From Xanthomonas sp. DAR 80977 (GTDB lineage: Bacteria; Pseudomonadota; Gammaproteobacteria; Xanthomonadales; Xanthomonadaceae), in the NCBI RefSeq assembly GCF_041240605.1, contig NZ_CP162487.1:3231001-3295000 (forward strand): DNA of 64,000 nt, written 5' to 3'. This document shows positions 25,980 to 34,265 of the stretch, piece after piece (the stretch's first letter is position 1; each line of letters starts with the position of its first letter). The translations under genes and the position numbers were made by a program. The notes beneath the pieces were generated by a model, which was not told the origin of the DNA, searched no databases, and was given only the letters and a program-made list of their open reading frames with translations.

Positions 25980-27224
25980 TCACTCATAACGCAGCGCCTC
26001 CGCCGGTTGCGTGCGCGCCGCGCGCCAGGCCGGATACAGCGTGGCCAGGAAGCTCATCAGCAGCGCGACGATGGTGATCACCACCACGTCGTGCGGCTGC
26101 ATGTCGGTCGGCAGGCCGGTGATGTAGTACACGTCCTCCTGCAGCAGCTTGATGTTGAACACGGCCTCGATGCCGGCCAGGATCCGCTCCAGGTTCAGGG
26201 TCAGCACGATGCCGCCGATCACCCCGGCCACGGTGCCGATCACGCCGATCAGGGTGCCCTGCACCATGAACACCTGCATCACCCCGCCCGGGCTCAGCCC
26301 CAGCGTGCGCAGGATGGCGATGTCGGCCTGCTTGTCGGTGACCAGCATCACCTGCGAGGACACCAGGTTGAACGCGCCCATCGCGATGATCAGCGACAGC
26401 AGGATGCCCATCACCGTCTTCTCCATCTTCAGCGACTGGTACAGGTTGGCGTTCTCGCGGGTCCAGTCGCTGACCATGTACGGGCCGTGCAGGTTCAGCG
26501 CCAGGTCGCGCGCCACGTCCCAGGCCAGGTCCATGTTGTGCAGCTTCAGGCGCACGCCGGTGACGCCGTCGCCCATGCGCAGCACGCGCTGCATGTCCGG
26601 CATGCTGGTCACCGCCAGGCCGCGGTCGATCTCGTTGTAGCCGGCCTCGAAGATGCCGCTGACGGTGAAGCGCTTGTAGCGCGGCACCATGCCCATCGGG
26701 CTGGCCTGCGGTTCGCCGAGCATCACCACCACCTTGTCGCCGACGCCCACGCCCAGCCACAGCGCCAGTTCCTGGCCGAGCAGGATGTTGTAGGAGCCGG
26801 GCGTGAGGCTGTCGATCGAGCCCTGCTTCATCTTCTGCGCCAGCACCGAGACCTTGGCCTCCTCGCCGGGCAGGATGCCGCGCACGATCGCCGGCTGGTT
26901 GCGCTGCCCGGTGAGCAGCGCTTCTTCCTCCACGTACGGCGCGGCGCCGGCCACGCGCGGATCGCGCGTGGCCACGTCCACCGCATGCTGCCAGTCCTGC
27001 ATCGGCGCGCCCTGCGCGCTGACCGTGGCATGCGCGGCCATCTGCAGCAGGCGGTCGCGGATCTCCTTCTGGAAACCGCTCATCACCGCCAGCGTGGTGA
27101 TCAGCACGGTCACGCCCAGGGCGATGCCGAGGATCGAGGCCATCGAGATGAAGGAGATGAAGTTGTTGCGGCGCTTGGCGCGCAGATAGCGCAGGCCGAT
27201 GGCCACGGGTAAGGGTTTGAACAT
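25980..27224 (-). CDS. lolE: lipoprotein-releasing ABC transporter permease (LolC/LolE family)
   Basis: Inner-membrane permease that gathers lipoproteins for release. The 414-residue protein has an N-terminal helix ([26 protein letters not shown]), a large periplasmic domain (about 50-265), and three C-terminal helices of the FtsX-like fold ([22 protein letters not shown], the Lol permease signature). Only one permease gene accompanies lolD, so it may act as a homodimer (LolF-like) instead of a LolC/LolE pair, unless a second copy lies elsewhere. The symbol is therefore provisional. It follows ygfX closely. Confidence 0.88.
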   Translation of the reverse strand: MFKPLPVAIGLRYLRAKRRNNFISFISMASILGIALGVTVLITTLAVMSGFQKEIRDRLLQMAAHATVSAQGAPMQDWQHAVDVATRDPRVAGAAPYVEEEALLTGQRNQPAIVRGILPGEEAKVSVLAQKMKQGSIDSLTPGSYNILLGQELALWLGVGVGDKVVVMLGEPQASPMGMVPRYKRFTVSGIFEAGYNEIDRGLAVTSMPDMQRVLRMGDGVTGVRLKLHNMDLAWDVARDLALNLHGPYMVSDWTRENANLYQSLKMEKTVMGILLSLIIAMGAFNLVSSQVMLVTDKQADIAILRTLGLSPGGVMQVFMVQGTLIGVIGTVAGVIGGIVLTLNLERILAGIEAVFNIKLLQEDVYYITGLPTDMQPHDVVVITIVALLMSFLATLYPAWRAARTQPAEALRYE

Positions 27225-27247
27225 GCGCAGCCACCGTCCAGGGAGCG

Positions 27248-27703
27248 CTATGGTGCCATCTGCGGCGGCGCAGACGAAGCGGCACGGGCCTGAGCGGCCA
27301 GACGCAGTTCACGTCGTGCCGGCGCCGGCAGCGTATCCGGCCACCAAGCCAGGCGCCCCACCCCGCCATGCGCGTCGCGCCAGCGCACGAAGGCCAGCGG
27401 CCCGCGCCAGTCCACCTGCAGCGCCGCCAGCGGCTGCCCGTCCACGCTCGCCGCCGCACTGGCCTGCGGCGGGATCAGCAGCGTACGTGGTGGGCGGCGG
27501 GCTTCGCGGCGCAGCAGCAGCGCCGCGTACAGCGCGGCCAGCGCCGCCGCCGGCCAGGCCCAGGGGCGCGGCATGTCCGAGCCCAGGATCGACAGCGGCG
27601 CCAGCACGCTCAGCAGCGCCAGCGCCGCCAGCAGCCAGCGCGAGGGGCGCCACTCAAGCCGGCATGGCGCGGATGGTGGCGATGAGGTCGGCGGCGCGTG
27701 CAT
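27248..27703 (-). CDS. ygfX: YgfX/CptA-like small membrane protein
   Basis: 151-residue protein with a Pro-rich start, the short basic LEWRPSRW segment, two closely spaced membrane helices (about 23-42 and 46-66) and a soluble C-terminal part with [10 protein letters not shown] and WWPDTL, the layout of YgfX (CptA). In E. coli, ygfX follows sdhE (ygfY/cptB) and was described as a toxin acting on the cytoskeleton, with SdhE as proposed partner; that view is debated. The gene overlaps sdhE by 50 bases, which supports a functional link, though a start slightly further in cannot be excluded. Confidence 0.72.
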   Translation of the reverse strand: MHAPPTSSPPSAPCRLEWRPSRWLLAALALLSVLAPLSILGSDMPRPWAWPAAALAALYAALLLRREARRPPRTLLIPPQASAAASVDGQPLAALQVDWRGPLAFVRWRDAHGGVGRLAWWPDTLPAPARRELRLAAQARAASSAPPQMAP

Positions 27704-27902
27704 CGGGACAGGCCTCGTAGCCCATGAACCAGCGCCACAACTTATCGTCCTCGCAATCGAGCAGGTATAGGAAAACCCCGCGCTCGGCCTCGGACGCCTG
27801 CGCCCAGCGCCGGTCCAGGTAGCGCCCGAACAGCTGGTCCAGCTCGCGCATGCCGCGCCGGCAGCGCCAGCGCAGCTTCTTCAGTTCGGTGGCTTCGTCC
27901 AT
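27654..27902 (-). CDS. sdhE: FAD assembly factor SdhE
   Basis: 82-residue cytosolic helper for covalent attachment of FAD to succinate dehydrogenase subunit A. The family motif RGMRELD (the RGxxE FAD-transfer motif) lies at about residues 16-22, followed by the typical FxxYLDRRW and [18 protein letters not shown]. Length is normal. It lies 131 bases downstream of sdhB on the same strand, so assembly factor and substrate enzyme are neighbours. Confidence 0.95.
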   Translation of the reverse strand: MDEATELKKLRWRCRRGMRELDQLFGRYLDRRWAQASEAERGVFLYLLDCEDDKLWRWFMGYEACPDARAADLIATIRAMPA

Positions 27903-28033
27903 CGCATCGCACCCTCTGTCTTGGTGGGCGGGCGCCTGCTGCGGCGACCGCCGGAAACGCGCGCGGCACCAAACCCGAGAGCCGGTGCCGCGCGGTCGGA
28001 CGGGCCTGCCGTCCGTAGTGAAACGCTAGCCGG

Positions 28034-28816
28034 TCAGGCGCGGCGCGCCATCATCAGCTTCTTGATCTCGGCGATCGCCAGCGCCGGGTTCAGCCCCTTC
28101 GGGCAGGTCCGCGCGCAGTTCATGATGGTGTGGCAGCGGTACAGCTTGAACGGATCTTCCAGATCGTCCAGGCGCGCACCGGTGTCCTCGTCGCGCGAAT
28201 CGATGATCCAGCGGTAGGCCTGCAGCAGGATCGCCGGGCCCAGGTAGCGCTCGCCGTTCCACCAGTAGCTCGGGCAGCTGGTCGAGCAGCACGCGCACAG
28301 GATGCATTCGTACAGACCGTCGAGCTTCTTGCGGTCTTCCGGCGACTGCAACCGCTCGCGGTCCGGCGGCGGCGGGGTCTGGGTGCGGATCCACGGCTTG
28401 ATCGACGCGTACTGCGCGTAGAAGTGGGTCAGGTCCGGCACCAGGTCCTTGATCACGCTCATGTGCGGCAGCGGATAGATCGGCACTTCGGCCTTGCCGC
28501 AGTCGGCGATCGCCTTGGTGCAGGCCAGCGTGTTGGTGCCGTCGATGTTCATCGCGCACGAACCGCAGATGCCTTCGCGGCAGGAGCGGCGGAAGGTCAG
28601 GGTCGGATCGATCTCGTTCTTGATCTTGATCAGCGCGTCCAGGACCATCGGGCCGCACGCGTCCAGGTCCACCTCGTAGGTGTCGGTGCGCGGGTTGCTG
28701 TCGTCGTCCGGATTCCAACGGTAGACCTTGAAGGTGCGTGCGTTCTTCGCGCCCTTGGCGGGGAAGTGCTTGCCCTTGCCGATCTTGGAATTCTTGGGGA
28801 GGGTGAACTCTGCCAT
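28034..28816 (-). CDS. sdhB: succinate dehydrogenase iron-sulfur subunit
   Basis: Carries electrons from the flavin in SdhA to ubiquinone in complex II. The 260-residue protein has the [2Fe-2S] ligands in CREGICGSC plus CTKA, the [4Fe-4S] set [12 protein letters not shown] and the [3Fe-4S] set [17 protein letters not shown]. The ATG at 28816 gives a normal N-terminus ([15 protein letters not shown]). It is separated from sdhA by a 111-base spacer that holds a long potential hairpin of heptamer repeats. Confidence 0.97.
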   Translation of the reverse strand: MAEFTLPKNSKIGKGKHFPAKGAKNARTFKVYRWNPDDDSNPRTDTYEVDLDACGPMVLDALIKIKNEIDPTLTFRRSCREGICGSCAMNIDGTNTLACTKAIADCGKAEVPIYPLPHMSVIKDLVPDLTHFYAQYASIKPWIRTQTPPPPDRERLQSPEDRKKLDGLYECILCACCSTSCPSYWWNGERYLGPAILLQAYRWIIDSRDEDTGARLDDLEDPFKLYRCHTIMNCARTCPKGLNPALAIAEIKKLMMARRA

Positions 28817-28829
28817 GGCTTTAAAATCC

Positions 28830-28919
28830 GGGAATGGGGATTGGGGATTGGGGAATGGGAAGCAGGGGCGAAGAGCGCAGGCGCTTTTTTCGATTCCCCA
28901 TTCCCTATTCCCGTTTCCC
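28830..28919. repeat. inverted heptamer arrays between sdhA and sdhB
   Basis: On the plus strand, 28830-28859 carries GGGAATG/GGGATTG units and 28892-28919 carries the opposing GATTCCCC/ATTCCCTATTCCC units. The arms can form an imperfect hairpin of about 28 pairs around a 32-base loop that contains GCGCAGGCGCTTTTTT. It sits inside the sdh operon, so it may set relative subunit levels or protect RNA ends. This is inferred from the sequence only. Confidence 0.75.
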
Positions 28920-28927
28920 GGCTTTGG

Positions 28928-30718
28928 TCAGTAGACGCGCGGTTTCGGCGGCACCACGTCAACGTCCTTGCTGAGCGTGTACATGTGCACCGGGCGGTAG
29001 TCGAAGCTGCACTGGCCCTTGTCGTCGACGGTGACCAGCGTGTGCTTCTGCCAGTTGACGTCGTCGCGGTCCGGGAAATCCTCGTGCGCATGCGCGCCGC
29101 GGCTTTCCTTGCGCTGTTCGGCCGAGTTGATCGTCGCCACCGCGTTGAGCAGCAGGTTGTTCAGCTCGTAGGTCTCGATCAGGTCCGAATTCCACACCAG
29201 CGAACGGTCGGAGACCTTCACGTCCTCGAAGGTGGCGTAGATCTCGGCCATCTTGTCCACGCCTTCCTTCAGCGTCTTGCTGGTGCGGAACACCGCCGCG
29301 TCGGACTGCATGGTGCGCTGCATCTTGTCGCGGATCACCGAGGTCGGGGTGCCGCCGTTGGAATTGCGCAGCTTGTCGAGCAGGCCCAGCGCCTTGTCGC
29401 AGGAATCGCTGGCCAGGGTCTTGTGCGGCGCGCCGGTCTTGATGGTCTCGGCGCAGCGGTTGGCGACCGCGCGGCCGAACACCACCAGGTCCAGCAGCGA
29501 GTTGGAGCCCAGGCGGTTGGCGCCGTGCACCGACACGCAGGCCGCTTCGCCGATCGCGTACAGGCCGGGCACCACCGAATCGGGGTTGTCGCCGTCCTTG
29601 CGCACCACTTCGCCGTGGTAGTTGGTGGGGATGCCGCCCATGTTGTAGTGCACGGTCGGGATCACCGGGATCGGCTGCTTGGCCACGTCCACGCCGGCGA
29701 AGATGTGCGCGCTCTCGGCGATGCCGGGCAGCTTCTCGTTGATCACTTCCGGGCCGAGGTGGGTCAGGTCGAGCAGGATGTGGTCCTTGTGCTCGCCGAC
29801 GCCGCGGCCTTCGCGGATCTCGATGGTCATCGAACGCGACACCACGTCGCGCGAGGCCAGGTCCTTGTAGTGCGGCGCGTAGCGCTCCATGAAGCGCTCG
29901 CCGTTGCTGTTGCGCAGGATGCCGCCTTCGCCGCGCACGCCTTCGGTGATCAGGCAGCCGGCGCCGTAGATGCCGGTGGGATGGAACTGCACGAACTCCA
30001 TGTCCTGCATCGGCAGGCCGGCGCGCATCACCAGGCCGCCGCCGTCGCCGGTGCAGGTATGCGCGGAGGTGGCGCTGAAGTAGGCGCGGCCGTAGCCGCC
30101 GGTGGCCAGCACCACGCCGTGGGCGCGGAACAGGTGCAGCGAGCCTTCGGCCATGTCCAGCGCGAGCACGCCGCGGCACACCCCTTCCTCGTCGAAGATC
30201 AGGTCGAGCGCGAAGTACTCGATCATGAAGCGCGCGTTGTGCGCCAGCGACTGCTGGTACAGCGTGTGCAGCATGGCGTGGCCGGTACGGTCGGCGGCGG
30301 CGCAGGTGCGCTGCGCGGACGGGCCTTCGCCGTACTTGGTGGTCATGCCGCCGAACGGACGCTGGTAGATCTTGCCGTCCTCGGTGCGGCTGAACGGCAC
30401 GCCGTAGTGCTCCAGCTCGATGATCGCCGGGATCGCCTCGCGGCACATGTACTCGATCGCGTCCTGGTCGCCCAGCCAGTCCGAGCCCTTGATGGTGTCG
30501 TAGAAGTGGTAGCGCCAGTCGTCCTCGCCCATGTTGCCGAGCGCGGCGGAAATGCCGCCCTGCGCGGCCACGGTGTGCGAACGGGTCGGGAAGACCTTGG
30601 TCAGGCAGACCGTCTGCAGGCCCTTGGCGGCCAGGCCGAAGGTGGCGCGCAGGCCGGCGCCGCCGGCGCCGACCACGACCATGTCGTACTTGTGTTCGGT
30701 GATCTTGTAAGCGGACAT
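28928..30718 (-). CDS. sdhA: succinate dehydrogenase flavoprotein subunit
   Basis: Catalytic subunit oxidising succinate to fumarate in the citric acid cycle. The 596-residue protein begins with the FAD-binding [12 protein letters not shown] and has the covalent-FAD histidine H48 in [10 protein letters not shown]. The substrate region includes [21 protein letters not shown], and the C-terminal domain ends [12 protein letters not shown]. Length and motifs are normal. It follows sdhD after 29 bases. SdhE and an SDHAF4-like protein, both SdhA-directed assembly factors in known systems, are encoded at the two ends of the same run. Confidence 0.98.
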   Translation of the reverse strand: MSAYKITEHKYDMVVVGAGGAGLRATFGLAAKGLQTVCLTKVFPTRSHTVAAQGGISAALGNMGEDDWRYHFYDTIKGSDWLGDQDAIEYMCREAIPAIIELEHYGVPFSRTEDGKIYQRPFGGMTTKYGEGPSAQRTCAAADRTGHAMLHTLYQQSLAHNARFMIEYFALDLIFDEEGVCRGVLALDMAEGSLHLFRAHGVVLATGGYGRAYFSATSAHTCTGDGGGLVMRAGLPMQDMEFVQFHPTGIYGAGCLITEGVRGEGGILRNSNGERFMERYAPHYKDLASRDVVSRSMTIEIREGRGVGEHKDHILLDLTHLGPEVINEKLPGIAESAHIFAGVDVAKQPIPVIPTVHYNMGGIPTNYHGEVVRKDGDNPDSVVPGLYAIGEAACVSVHGANRLGSNSLLDLVVFGRAVANRCAETIKTGAPHKTLASDSCDKALGLLDKLRNSNGGTPTSVIRDKMQRTMQSDAAVFRTSKTLKEGVDKMAEIYATFEDVKVSDRSLVWNSDLIETYELNNLLLNAVATINSAEQRKESRGAHAHEDFPDRDDVNWQKHTLVTVDDKGQCSFDYRPVHMYTLSKDVDVVPPKPRVY

Positions 30719-30747
30719 CTAATTTGAATTCCTGTTCCGGGCGCCGA

Positions 30748-31134
30748 TCAGGCGCTGCCCAGCGCGATGCGGGCGACCGCGAATACACCGACGATCGCAC
30801 CGAGCACGGCGACGAACTTCACCGTGGTCTGCAGCGCCAGGGCCAGCAACGAGTTGTGCACGTAGTCTTCGAGGATCACCTGCAGGCCGATCTGCGCATG
30901 CCAGAACATCGCGACCAGGAAGCCGACCAGCAGCACCGCGTTCCATGGCTTGGCCACCGCCTCGGTGGCGCTGACGTAGTCGGCGCCGAGCAGGCTCAGC
31001 ACGAACACCAGGAACCAGATGGTCAGGCCGACCAGCGCGGTGGCGGTGAGCCGCTGCAGCACGAAGTGCTCGGTGCCGGACTTGGCGGCACCCAGGCCGC
31101 GCACGTTCTTCAACGGGGTGCGATAGCGGCTCAT
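30748..31134 (-). CDS. sdhD: succinate dehydrogenase membrane anchor subunit
   Basis: 128-residue membrane subunit with three helices that, with SdhC, anchors complex II and forms the quinone site. The haem-region histidine is in MFWHAQIGLQVILEDYVHN. The ATG at 31134 overlaps the sdhC stop by ATGA; the longer frame upstream lies in sdhC and was rejected. Upstream residues SRYRTPLKNVRGLG match the usual SdhD N-terminus. Confidence 0.93.
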   Translation of the reverse strand: MSRYRTPLKNVRGLGAAKSGTEHFVLQRLTATALVGLTIWFLVFVLSLLGADYVSATEAVAKPWNAVLLVGFLVAMFWHAQIGLQVILEDYVHNSLLALALQTTVKFVAVLGAIVGVFAVARIALGSA

Positions 31135-31523
31135 GCGGCGGCTCCGGTCAGCACGTAGGCCCAGATCAGCGCGACGATGACCAGGCTGCCGATCACCGAC
31201 AGCCAGCTGCTGCGCACGAAGGCGGGAATGCTGAAGCCATGGCCGAAGTCCTGCACGATGTGGCGCAGGCCATTGCACAGGTGGTAGGCGAAGGCCCAGC
31301 TCCAGGCGAACAGGAACAGTTGGCCGTACCAGGCGCCGGCCATGTCGCGGAAGCAGTTCCAGGAGGCCGGGCCGAGCATCAGCACCAGCAGCGCGGCGGC
31401 GATGACCAGGGCACCGACCGACAAAATGATGCCGGTGGCTCGATGCAGGATCGAGGTGGCCATCTGGATCTGCCAGCGATAGACCTGCAGATGAGGGGAC
31501 AGGGGACGTTCGCGCGTAGCCAT
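31131..31523 (-). CDS. sdhC: succinate dehydrogenase cytochrome b556 subunit
   Basis: 130-residue cytochrome b subunit of complex II. The family signature RPLSPHLQVYRWQIQMA is followed by SILHRATGIIL with the quinone-site Ser/His-Arg; the haem histidine is in FAYHLCNGLRHIVQDFG. Three membrane helices are clear. The ATG at 31523 is chosen because RPLSPHL begins close to the start in the family; the frame is open to 31577 but adds no known sequence. It is the first structural gene of the sdh operon after the SDHAF4-like gene. Confidence 0.95.
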   Translation of the reverse strand: MATRERPLSPHLQVYRWQIQMATSILHRATGIILSVGALVIAAALLVLMLGPASWNCFRDMAGAWYGQLFLFAWSWAFAYHLCNGLRHIVQDFGHGFSIPAFVRSSWLSVIGSLVIVALIWAYVLTGAAA

Positions 31524-31583
31524 TCGCTGGGCTCGTTGTCTCGGCTGGGCGGCGTGCTTAAGGCCGCGTTGGCTCAAAGCTGC

Positions 31584-31754
31584 TCAAAAATCGATGCAGC
31601 GTCCGTTTTTCTCCCAGTCGCCGTAGCGCGTCGGCTCGAGGCCGCCGCGACCGCCGATTTCCCGCTGCGCAGGCGCCGCTTCCGGAGTGTTCTCCTCGGC
31701 GGGTCGCTGCGTTTCGGGATCGGGCTCGGGTGTGGGGGTTGGTTGGCCTATCAT
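31584..31754 (-). CDS. SDHAF4-like (DUF1674) succinate dehydrogenase assembly factor
   Basis: A 56-codon gene, below the usual ORF-length cut-off. The N-terminal half is Pro/Glu-rich and probably disordered; the last 26 residues are EIGGRGGLEPTRYGDWEKNG followed by RCIDF and stop, the signature of DUF1674/SDHAF4 proteins. In mitochondria SDHAF4 binds flavinated SdhA and protects it before SdhA-SdhB assembly. The stop lies 60 bases before the sdhC start on the same strand, so it would lead the sdh transcript. An AT-rich -10-like TAAAAT lies about 20 bases upstream of the ATG, giving a short leader. The family match is by eye but strong. Confidence 0.88.
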   Translation of the reverse strand: MIGQPTPTPEPDPETQRPAEENTPEAAPAQREIGGRGGLEPTRYGDWEKNGRCIDF

Positions 31755-31772
31755 GCGGGTCTCACAACAGCG

Positions 31773-31780
31773 TAATTTTA
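31773..31780. promoter_or_regulatory. AT-rich divergent promoter core, sdh versus ygfZ
   Basis: TAATTTTA reads as TAAAATTA on the other strand and is the only AT-rich patch between the SDHAF4-like ATG (31754, minus) and the ygfZ GTG (31793, plus), a gap of 38 bases. It could supply -10 elements in both directions. No convincing -35 was identified. Confidence 0.4.
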
Positions 31781-31792
31781 GTCCTCCCCCTC

Positions 31793-32665
31793 GTGCCTGA
31801 CAACCTGAATCTCACTTCCGACGGTTTTTCCGCGCTGCCAGACCTGCAATACGTGGGCTTGAGCGGCGTGGATGCGGTCGCTTTCGCCCAGGCGCAGTTC
31901 GCCAACGACGTGCAGGCGCTGCGCAACGGCCACTGGCAATGGAACGCCTGGCTGAGCGCGAAAGGCCGCGTGCTCGCGCTGTTCGCGCTGCTGCGCCGCG
32001 CCGACGACGAGCTGCTGTTGCTGCTGCCCGACGGCGGCGCCGCGGACCTGGCCACGGCGCTGAACCGGTTCGTGTTCCGGCGCAAGGCGCGCATCGCCGC
32101 ACGCGAGGACCTGCTCGCCTGCGCGCGCCTGGCCGCGCCCGCGCAGGCGCAAGGCGCGGCACTGGCCGAGCGCGACGATGGCGCGATCGAACTGGACATG
32201 GGCGGCGACGGCCTGCCGCGCACGCTGCTGCTTGTGCCCGCCGCGCAGGCCACGCACCTCGCGGCGGACCCGGCCCTCGCCGCCGCCTGGCGGCAGGCCG
32301 ACCTGCGCCTGGGCCTGGCCCGGCTCGAGGCCAGCCAGCGCGAACAATGGACCCCGCAGCAGCTGGCGCTGGACCGGCTGCATGCGTTCAGCGTGAAGAA
32401 GGGCTGCTACCCGGGCCAGGAGATCGTCGCCCGCACCCATTTCCTGGGCAAGGCCAAGCGCGCGCTGCAGTTGCTGGCGGTGGACGGCGCGGCCGAGGTC
32501 GGCGCGCAGGTGCTGCGCGACGGGCAGGCGCTGGGCAGCGTGGTCAGCGTCGCCGGCACGCTGGCGCTGGCGGTGCTGCCGCTGGAGGACGTGCCGCCGA
32601 CCGATCTGAGCATCGGTGCGCATCGCGCGCAATGGCAGCCGCTGCAGGCCGGCCTGGCGCGCTGA
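31793..32665 (+). CDS. ygfZ: folate-binding iron-sulfur repair/tRNA-modifying protein YgfZ
   Basis: 290-residue protein of the GcvT-like fold, homologue of IBA57, that uses folate to help maintain some Fe-S enzymes such as the tRNA methylthiotransferase MiaB. The diagnostic motif KGCYPGQE with its conserved cysteine is at about residues 203-210. The frame is open from 31730, but the GTG at 31793 (PDNLNLTSDGF) is preferred, since upstream codons lie across the opposite-strand SDHAF4-like gene. No strong ribosome site is seen, and the likely -10 is only about 13-20 bases away, so translation may be nearly leaderless. Its divergence from sdh genes is notable because SdhB is an Fe-S protein. Confidence 0.9.
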   Translation: MPDNLNLTSDGFSALPDLQYVGLSGVDAVAFAQAQFANDVQALRNGHWQWNAWLSAKGRVLALFALLRRADDELLLLLPDGGAADLATALNRFVFRRKARIAAREDLLACARLAAPAQAQGAALAERDDGAIELDMGGDGLPRTLLLVPAAQATHLAADPALAAAWRQADLRLGLARLEASQREQWTPQQLALDRLHAFSVKKGCYPGQEIVARTHFLGKAKRALQLLAVDGAAEVGAQVLRDGQALGSVVSVAGTLALAVLPLEDVPPTDLSIGAHRAQWQPLQAGLAR

Positions 32666-32734
32666 GCGCGGGCAGCGCCGCGTAACGGCCCCGCCCCTGC
32701 CGGCACCGCGCCGGGGCGGCGCCGCGTTCGATCG

Positions 32735-32758
32735 CGCGAACGGCCAGCGCCGTTCGCG
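32735..32758. terminator. GC hairpin between convergent ygfZ and ATPase genes
   Basis: Perfect 10-base arms CGCGAACGGC and GCCGTTCGCG around a CAGC loop, placed in the 100 bases between two converging genes. There is no T-tract on either side, so it would act as a weak terminator or RNA-end stabiliser, not a classical intrinsic terminator. Confidence 0.5.
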
Positions 32759-32765
32759 GCAAGGC

Positions 32766-33854
32766 TCAGGCGGCCGACAGGCGCTCGCCGCTCTCCGGAT
32801 CGAAGAAATGCAGCGCCTCGCCGCGCACCGCCACGCGCAGGCGTTCGCCCAGGCCCGGCAGCGCGCGCGGCGCCACCCGCATCACCAGCGGCTGGCTGCC
32901 GTGGCTGAGGTTGACGAAGATCTCGTTGCCGACCGGCTCGATCACCTCGACCGTCGCCTCGAACCCGCCCTGCCCGTCCTCGCTGGGCTGCAGGTGCTCC
33001 GGGCGCACGCCGATCGCGATCGGCCGGCCCAGCCACTGCGGCGCGACGTGGGCGCCGTGCAGCGGCACGCGGCCGCCGTCGGCCATCTGCAGCTGCAGGC
33101 CGTCGTTCTCGACCAGTTGCCCCTGCAGGACGTTCATCGCCGGGCTGCCAAGGAAGCCGGCCACGAACAGGTTGGCCGGGCGGTCGTACAGCGCCATCGG
33201 CGTGTCGATCTGCTGGATCAACCCGTCCTTGAGCACCACGATGCGCTGGCCCAGGGTCATCGCCTCGACCTGGTCGTGGGTCACGTAGATCATCGTGGTG
33301 CCGAGCTTGCGGTGCAGCTGCGCGATCTCGGTGCGCACCGAGTGGCGCAGCTTGGCATCCAGGTTGGACAGCGGCTCGTCGAGCAGGAACACCGCCGGCT
33401 CGCGCACCAGCGCGCGGCCCAGCGCCACGCGCTGGCGCTGGCCGCCGGACATCGCCCGCGGCAGCTTGTCCAGCATCGGGGTCAGGCCCAGCGTCTCGGC
33501 GGCGGCGGCGACGCGGCGCGCGATGACCTCCTTGCTCTCGCCGCGCAGCTTCAGCCCGAACGCCAGGTTCTCGGCCACGGTCATGTGCGGATACAGCGCG
33601 TAGCTCTGGAACACCATCGCGATGTCGCGGTCCTTCGGCGCCACGTCGTTGACCACGCGCTCGCCGATGCGCAACTCGCCGCCGCTGATCTCCTCCAGCC
33701 CCGCGATCATCCGCAGCAGGGTGGACTTGCCGCAGCCCGACGGCCCGACCAGCACCATCAGTTCGCCGTCGGCCACTTCGAAGCTGGCCCCGTGCACGGC
33801 GACCTGGCCGTTGTCGTAGACCTTGCGGATGTTGTCCAGTTGTACTTTCGCCAT
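32766..33854 (-). CDS. ugpC: sugar ABC transporter ATP-binding protein (MalK/MsmK/UgpC type)
   Basis: Cytosolic ATPase that powers CUT1-type sugar importers. The 362-residue protein has Walker A GPSGCGKST (37-45), the Q-loop QSYALYPHMTV, signature MSGGQRQRVALGRAL, Walker B VFLLDEPLSNLD, and a C-terminal MOP/OB-type regulatory domain (IAIGVRPEHLQP). It stands alone: no permease or binding protein is adjacent. The only CUT1 permease pair in the window (43964-45678) has no ATPase beside it. A perfect LacI-type operator matching the one in front of that permease operon lies upstream, so this gene probably supplies that transporter. In Gram-positive bacteria MsmK-like ATPases serve several importers. 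Confidence 0.93.
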   Translation of the reverse strand: MAKVQLDNIRKVYDNGQVAVHGASFEVADGELMVLVGPSGCGKSTLLRMIAGLEEISGGELRIGERVVNDVAPKDRDIAMVFQSYALYPHMTVAENLAFGLKLRGESKEVIARRVAAAAETLGLTPMLDKLPRAMSGGQRQRVALGRALVREPAVFLLDEPLSNLDAKLRHSVRTEIAQLHRKLGTTMIYVTHDQVEAMTLGQRIVVLKDGLIQQIDTPMALYDRPANLFVAGFLGSPAMNVLQGQLVENDGLQLQMADGGRVPLHGAHVAPQWLGRPIAIGVRPEHLQPSEDGQGGFEATVEVIEPVGNEIFVNLSHGSQPLVMRVAPRALPGLGERLRVAVRGEALHFFDPESGERLSAA

Positions 33855-34265
33855 GTTGCGCTATCCGATTCCGGCAGGAGGGACGGGCTGCCGCCGGTCC
33901 CTCCCGAAGGCAGTGCATACGAATGCGGTTCGCATCGTGCCAGCGACACAGGCAACAATGGGAGCGCAATGCGGTATTCTGCCATGTAACCGTTTTCATG
34001 GGGCAACATCGACGCCTGGGAGGGCCTGCGATGCGATCCGCCAGCCACCGCCGTCCCGGCGGGCGCCGAGCGCCGACCTGATGCTTGAGGCATTAGACAG
34101 GTATGCTCAGAGGTCTGGCAGTCGTATTCATCTTCCGGATCGTGCGGTCCCGCTTGGCGGTCGACACTCGCTATGCCCCCGCGCGCGCTGCAGGACGGAT
34201 ACAGGCCGGTCCCGCCGCTCGTTTACCAACGCCACGTCACTACTAGCCCCCAGGTGATCGACGAA
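33855..34265. other. 411-base divergent regulatory region, ATPase gene versus zwf
   Basis: No gene is supported. The region must hold promoters for the minus-strand ATPase gene and the plus-strand zwf-glk-pgl run, and it contains the operator at 33985-33998. Short frames upstream of zwf lack ribosome sites. No match to the known HexR site was found by eye. Confidence 0.6.
33985..33998. promoter_or_regulatory. LacI-type operator, site A
   Basis: TGTAACCGTTTTCA fits TGNAANCGNTTNCA, the central-CG palindrome of LacI-family regulators. The outer bases extend it to CATG...CATG over 33983-34000. The same pattern occurs at 48618-48631 and 56160-56173. It lies 131 bases upstream of the ATPase start and 267 bases upstream of zwf. 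Confidence 0.75.

Noticed and set aside
28130..30727. 865-codon plus-strand open frame
   Set aside because: Exactly mirrors sdhA and sdhB on the other strand; no protein-like composition.
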